Shown here: piece after piece, positions 5,468-8,277 of the stretch
Layout: every line of letters begins with the position of its first letter
Position numbering within the stretch: the first letter of the stretch is position 1
Assembly (NCBI GenBank): GCA_003154025.1
Contig: PMCE01000498.1
Coordinates: 1,385-9,661, forward strand
Reading direction: 5' to 3'
Source of the DNA: Syntrophaceae bacterium
GTDB lineage: Bacteria > Desulfobacterota > SM23-61
Length of the DNA: 8,277 nucleotides
Translations under genes and position numbers: made by a program
Notes under the pieces: generated by a model
The model's database searches: none
What the model saw: only the letters and a program-made list of their open reading frames with translations
What the model was told of the DNA's origin: nothing

Positions 5468-6070
5468 CTAGGCGTAACTGGATTTCGAGTTGGCTGATTC
5501 ATCGGTATTGACATTGTAGGCACTCAGAAGCTTTTCAATCATCTTGCTCTCCCAGCTAATTCCATTGTTTGCCGAGCTGCTGGCTGACTCCGGAGGGGGG
5601 CCCATCTTTTTCATCTTTTCCGTGAAGGCATCGGACTCCGAACGGCTGATGGCCCCGTCATTATTGGTATCCACCTGTTTGAAAATTTGGTCAGCGTTGA
5701 GGTCCGCCGCCCCCATGTTGGCCGTAGCCGATTTCAGTTCGTCTTTGCTGATTGTGCCGTCACCATTCACATCCATTTGGTTAAACATATCCTCCGGGCC
5801 TGCCCCCCCGTTGGCTTGGGGTGGGGGTCCGGAAGGATGCTGCGCGCGGAGCTTGGAGAGGGCCTGCCCGAATTCGCTTTCCCCGATCGTTCCGTCCTGA
5901 TTCGAATCCAGCTTACTGAAGATGTCCTCCACGCTCGGGCCATTTTTTGATGCGACTGCTGCCATTTCACTTTTGTCAATGGAGCCGTCGCCATTTTTGT
6001 CGATTTTCTTGAAGAGGTTTTGCCACATCGAGGTGACATCGTAGCCTCCTCCACCAACTTGATTTACCAT
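5468..6070 (-). CDS. four-EF-hand calcium-binding protein
   Basis: A 200-residue protein with four complete 12-residue EF-hand loops. Numbered from ATG 6073 these are DKNGDGSIDKSE (25-36), DSNQDGTIGESE (56-67), DVNGDGTISKDE (101-112) and DTNNDGAISRSE (135-146). All keep Asp at 1, 3 or equivalent, Gly at 6 and Glu at 12, so all should bind calcium. They form two pairs split by a Pro/Gly linker (80-93). The C-terminal tail is Ser/Asn-rich. No signal peptide or membrane segment is seen, so it is cytosolic or exported by an unrecognised route. ATG 6070 is preferred over 6073 because AGGAG (6077-6081) is six rather than three bases away. It is a single-gene unit, with a promoter candidate upstream and a terminator downstream. 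Role (buffer or calcium sensor) unknown. Confidence 0.92.
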   Translation of the reverse strand: MVNQVGGGGYDVTSMWQNLFKKIDKNGDGSIDKSEMAAVASKNGPSVEDIFSKLDSNQDGTIGESEFGQALSKLRAQHPSGPPPQANGGAGPEDMFNQMDVNGDGTISKDELKSATANMGAADLNADQIFKQVDTNNDGAISRSESDAFTEKMKKMGPPPESASSSANNGISWESKMIEKLLSAYNVNTDESANSKSSYA

Positions 6071-6159
6071 CATAGACTCCTTTCTCCTTATTGATTTTGA
6101 TATTCAGTGGCACTGGCCACGCCTGATTCACTCATCGGCATTTCCGCCCACTAATCGCG

Positions 6160-6192
6160 TTAAGATTTGTTAAGAAATTAAATTTCTGTCAA
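6160..6192 (-). promoter_or_regulatory. promoter/operator candidate for the EF-hand gene
   Basis: On the - strand a perfect TTGACA (6192-6187) lies about 120 nt before the start codon, next to a GAAATT-A-AATTTC palindrome (6174-6186). Two direct repeats follow, GTTAAG on the + strand at 6160-6165 and 6170-6175, i.e. CTTAAC every ten bases on the - strand. Direct half-sites one helical turn apart are the usual target of OmpR/PhoB-type regulators, one of which is encoded next door. No good -10 hexamer is seen at 16-18 bases, which suggests a regulated promoter. The pairing with that regulator is inference. Confidence 0.4.
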
Positions 6193-6541
6193 CTCAGCCT
6201 TTAGAAATTCGGAATAACGATGAATCCGAAAGCAGACCATGCGATGGCTGGAGAGGGAAGCAACAGGTATGCCCGGGGAGGAAGGAGGGGCCGCTTCGGG
6301 GCAGGAATTTACAGAATTTTACAATTCAACCGGCCGCCGACCATTATTTATGCCCTCGGCCGGACTTTTGGCGGGACGAGCCTGGCATCTAGTTTCGCGG
6401 CGGTTGACTCGCTGACCGCCATCCATATTCGGGCTGTACATGAGAGGAGCAGGGTGAGAGGCTAATCGAGTCCGGATGTGGAATGGAAGGAAAAGGTTAC
6501 CTGTTTCGGGGAACGACGCGGAAATTTTTGCCGGCTACTCC
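6193..6541. other. gene-free stretch after the response regulator
   Basis: No convincing gene. An 81-codon open frame on the + strand (6220-6465) has no good ribosome site and an Arg/Gly-rich, non-protein-like composition. Visible structures are a tandem imperfect repeat GAATTTACA / GAATTTTACA (6305-6323) and a 7-bp inverted repeat CCGGCCG (6330-6336) with CGGCCGG (6357-6363) over a 20-base loop. The latter might weakly end the regulator transcript but has no clean T-run. Confidence 0.5.
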
Positions 6542-7297
6542 TCATCTCGACTCTTCGGGTGATCGTATCCCGATCCCCGGCATAGCGGCTGGCGAAAGGG
6601 TAAGGGTATAAAGGTAACCCTCCCCTCGGATGCTTTTTATTCGCGCCACACCGGAGATTTCATAACCAAGTTTCTTGCGCAGCTTGCAGACATGGACATC
6701 GATACTCCGATCGTATGTAAAGAATGAGCGCCCGAGGGCCGCCGGCATTAACTTGGCCCGCGATACGGGCCGTCCGGCATTGCGCAACAGGATTTCCAAG
6801 ATGCTGAATTCAACGGACGTGAGCCCGATTTCTTTTCCGGAGCGAAATACCGCTCGGGTACCCATATCCATTTCCACATCCCCTACCTTTAGCCGATCCG
6901 GGATTCGCGCCTTCGTTTCATGTTCCCCTTCCGACTTTCTCCGGCGGAGGACTGCGTGGACGCGCGCAACCAGTTCGCGCGGGTTGAACGGCTTTTGCAG
7001 GTAATCGTCGGCACCCATTTCCAAGGCTGCGATCCGGTCTTCATCCCCGGCCTGCAGGCTCAGCACGATGATCGGGGTGCTGGCTTTCGAGCAGATTTGC
7101 TTGAGGATGGAGAAATCGTTGTTTCCTCCCGGGAGCATGACATCGACGATGATCAGCGAGTATCCCTTGCTAAGCCCCATTTTTATTCCTGCGTCTCGTT
7201 CAGGGGCAAAGTCGACTTGAAAACCTTCAGGAGTCAAGTATTCCATGAGTCGTCCGCATAAATTTCTGTCCTTATCCATCATCAGAATATTTTCCAT
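6542..7297 (-). CDS. OmpR/CpxR-type two-component response regulator
   Basis: 251 residues: a receiver domain (1-120) and a winged-helix DNA-binding domain (about 134-232). The phospho-acceptor is D52 (LIIVDVMLPG), with the switch Ser at S80 (VLSLQ) and the invariant Lys at K102 (LQKPF). The output domain shows LTSVEFSILEILLRNAGRPVS and RSIDVHVCKLRKKLG, then IRGEGYLY, closest in feel to CpxR/OmpR proteins. The acidic pocket is odd: where most regulators have Asp-Asp this protein has D8-K9 (MMDKDRN). The start at 7297 has AAGG seven bases upstream. No histidine kinase is adjacent, so it is an orphan within this window. It may act on the direct repeats ahead of the EF-hand gene, as an inference. 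A 20-residue extension after the winged helix (PAAMPGIGIRSPEESR) looks unstructured. Confidence 0.93.
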   Translation of the reverse strand: MENILMMDKDRNLCGRLMEYLTPEGFQVDFAPERDAGIKMGLSKGYSLIIVDVMLPGGNNDFSILKQICSKASTPIIVLSLQAGDEDRIAALEMGADDYLQKPFNPRELVARVHAVLRRRKSEGEHETKARIPDRLKVGDVEMDMGTRAVFRSGKEIGLTSVEFSILEILLRNAGRPVSRAKLMPAALGRSFFTYDRSIDVHVCKLRKKLGYEISGVARIKSIRGEGYLYTLTLSPAAMPGIGIRSPEESR

Positions 7298-7707
7298 CGG
7301 CGAGCCTTTCTTCTCCTCTGAGCAGGCAACGGGATCTCTTCTCTTGGTTCGGATATTTTACCCGCCGAATAACCGGTCCCGGGGTATTCCTCTTGCGAGC
7401 CGCGTAGATCGACGCACCGGGCGCACTCCAACGCAAACGGTCACGATAGGGGTGTTCAACCGGGCTATTCAGTTATACGGATGAAGGTCGATTAGTCTTC
7501 GGAGGGATTGAAGAGCCTTCTTCAATCATGAATCCTGGGTGGATTTTAAATCCAGGCGTTGGGCGGGAGCAGGGGCGTTGATGAAGCGGAAAAGCGTCGG
7601 AGGATCTTCGCGGGCATGTGTAAGAAGGCCTGGGGGCGGCCCTCCCTGAGCGCTTGAGAACAGAGCTATTCCCTACAGACCCCTCGTTTCGCCTGGGGAA
7701 GGGATGA
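7298..7707. other. gene-free stretch upstream of the response regulator
   Basis: About 400 nt with no supportable gene on either strand; the open frames are Pro/Ser/Arg-rich and lack ribosome sites. It should contain the promoter of the response-regulator gene, but I cannot pick one; a TATAAC near 7478 on the - strand has no matching -35. Two strong palindromes at 7506-7554 are described separately. Confidence 0.5.
7506..7554. repeat. two adjacent perfect palindromes
   Basis: GATTGAAGA (7506-7514) pairs with TCTTCAATC (7519-7527) across a four-base loop. Twelve bases on, TGGATTT-T-AAATCCA (7540-7554) forms a second perfect dyad. They sit about 210-260 nt upstream of the regulator start. Neither is followed by a T-run, so operator sites or RNA hairpins are likelier than a terminator. 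Confidence 0.5.
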
Positions 7708-7750
7708 AATAAACTCGCGGGCAAGGTGATTTTCAGCCACCATGCCCGCG
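7708..7750 (-). terminator. intrinsic terminator of the TctC-like gene
   Basis: CGCGGGCA-A-GGTG (7716-7728) pairs with CACC-A-TGCCCGCG (7738-7750): twelve pairs with one mismatch and a nine-base loop. On the - strand it is followed shortly by TTTATTT (7713-7707). It lies about 50 nt after the stop of the transporter gene. Confidence 0.85.
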
Positions 7751-7802
7751 CGCGTTTTCGGACGGGGTAGTCAACTTATATTGGGGGGGAGTTGCCGAGA
7801 GG

Positions 7803-8276
7803 CTATTTTTTCCCGACCCCCCATTTCTGGAGGTTGATCCTGTACCATTCGAATTGCTCGGGGATTTCCTTTTCCAACTGGGCCCGGCTCTTATACCCAT
7901 AGGGAAGATTTTGGGATTCCATGAGCTTTTGGAATTCAGCCGTCTCGCCGGCTTTCTTGAAAGCGTCATGAACCTTTTTATAAACGGGCTCGGGGATCCC
8001 CTTGGGGCCGATTAAGATGTAAGTATTCGGCGGCACGTCCTCGCACCCCAGTTCCTTCTGCATAGGAATGTTGGGGAATTGGGGGTCCCGCTTTTCCATG
8101 CTGAACACCATCAGCATGCGGAAGACTCCCTGTTTCACGTACGGGATATGCCCGCCGGACCCGCCGACGAAATCCAGATGCTTGCCCAAAAGAGCCGTAT
8201 CCGCCTCCGACCCCCCTTTGAAAGGCACGTGCTTGAAGGTCAGCCCTTTGCACTTGGCAAAGAGCTCCATGGCGAT
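7803..8276 (-). CDS. tripartite tricarboxylate transporter substrate-binding protein (TctC/Bug family), C-terminal half
   Basis: 158 codons run from the right edge to the stop at 7803; the start, signal peptide and first half lie outside. The sequence fits the second lobe of Bug-type periplasmic binding proteins: FKHVPFKGGSEADTALLGKHLDFVGGS is the ligand-pocket and hinge region of the family, NTYILIGPKGIPEPVYKKVHDAFKKA the conserved 'GPKG.P' turn and helix, and FQKLMESQNLPYGYKSRAQLEKEI the C-terminal helices. Such proteins capture carboxylates (citrate, dicarboxylates, aromatic acids) for TctAB; the substrate cannot be read from this half. The frame is intact and ends in a terminator, so it is probably the last gene of its unit; no TctA or TctB gene follows downstream. 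Confidence 0.9.
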   Translation of the reverse strand: MAMELFAKCKGLTFKHVPFKGGSEADTALLGKHLDFVGGSGGHIPYVKQGVFRMLMVFSMEKRDPQFPNIPMQKELGCEDVPPNTYILIGPKGIPEPVYKKVHDAFKKAGETAEFQKLMESQNLPYGYKSRAQLEKEIPEQFEWYRINLQKWGVGKK

Positions 8277-8277
8277 G

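Noticed and set aside
6220..6465. 81-codon frame on the + strand in the regulator/EF-hand gap
   Set aside because: Weak ribosome site, Arg/Gly-rich sequence, opposite to all neighbours; no domain seen.
7473..7724. 83-codon frame on the - strand upstream of the response regulator
   Set aside because: Pro/Ser/Arg-rich and crosses the terminator of the TctC gene and two palindromes; no ribosome site.
1..8277. CRISPR array, tRNA or rRNA genes
   Set aside because: No regularly spaced repeats and no cloverleaf or rRNA-like segments were seen on either strand.

Overview
The window looks like chromosomal DNA of a Gram-negative, probably anaerobic bacterium of the deltaproteobacterial (Desulfobacterota, Syntrophia-like) kind. 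This is an inference from gene content: a tripartite tricarboxylate transporter binding protein, a multi-EF-hand protein, a periplasmic TPR protein, an ECF sigma/anti-sigma/metal-sensor cluster and an IS21 element, all at middling G+C. No rRNA, tRNA or CRISPR is visible, so the taxonomic guess is weak.

Layout. Positions 1-1406 are the right part of an IS21-family insertion sequence on the + strand: the tail of istA, a complete istB, an extra 83-residue ORF, a hairpin and the terminal repeats. It abuts, and probably truncates, a decayed outer-membrane efflux factor (OprM/NodT type) on the - strand (1407-1909) that also carries frameshifts and has lost its lipobox cysteine. All remaining genes are on the - strand. 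In transcription order from the right-hand end of the window they are: the C-terminal half of a TctC-like solute-binding protein (to 7803) with its terminator; an OmpR/CpxR-type response regulator (7297-6542); a four-EF-hand protein (6070-5468) with a very clear intrinsic terminator; a broken metal-sensor paralogue (5014-4614); an ECF sigma factor (4510-3953); a membrane anti-sigma factor (3929-3465); a second, intact CnrX/ZraP-like periplasmic sensor (3480-2974); and an exported TPR protein (2753-2079).

How the genes fit together. The block 5014-2974 has the parts of a CnrYXH-type trans-envelope metal-response switch: a cytoplasmic sigma factor, a single-pass anti-sigma factor and a membrane-anchored periplasmic sensor with an HxxxM motif. 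A duplicated, pseudogenised sensor lies upstream. The dead efflux outer-membrane gene next door suggests the locus once controlled a CnrCBA-like RND efflux pump and is now decaying, with the IS marking the break. The response regulator is a separate system; it keeps its phospho-acceptor Asp but has Lys in place of an acidic-pocket Asp.

The most noteworthy points are the sensor/sigma module with its internal pseudogene, the lysine substitution in the response regulator, the G8 tract between the sigma and anti-sigma genes, and the passenger ORF inside the IS.
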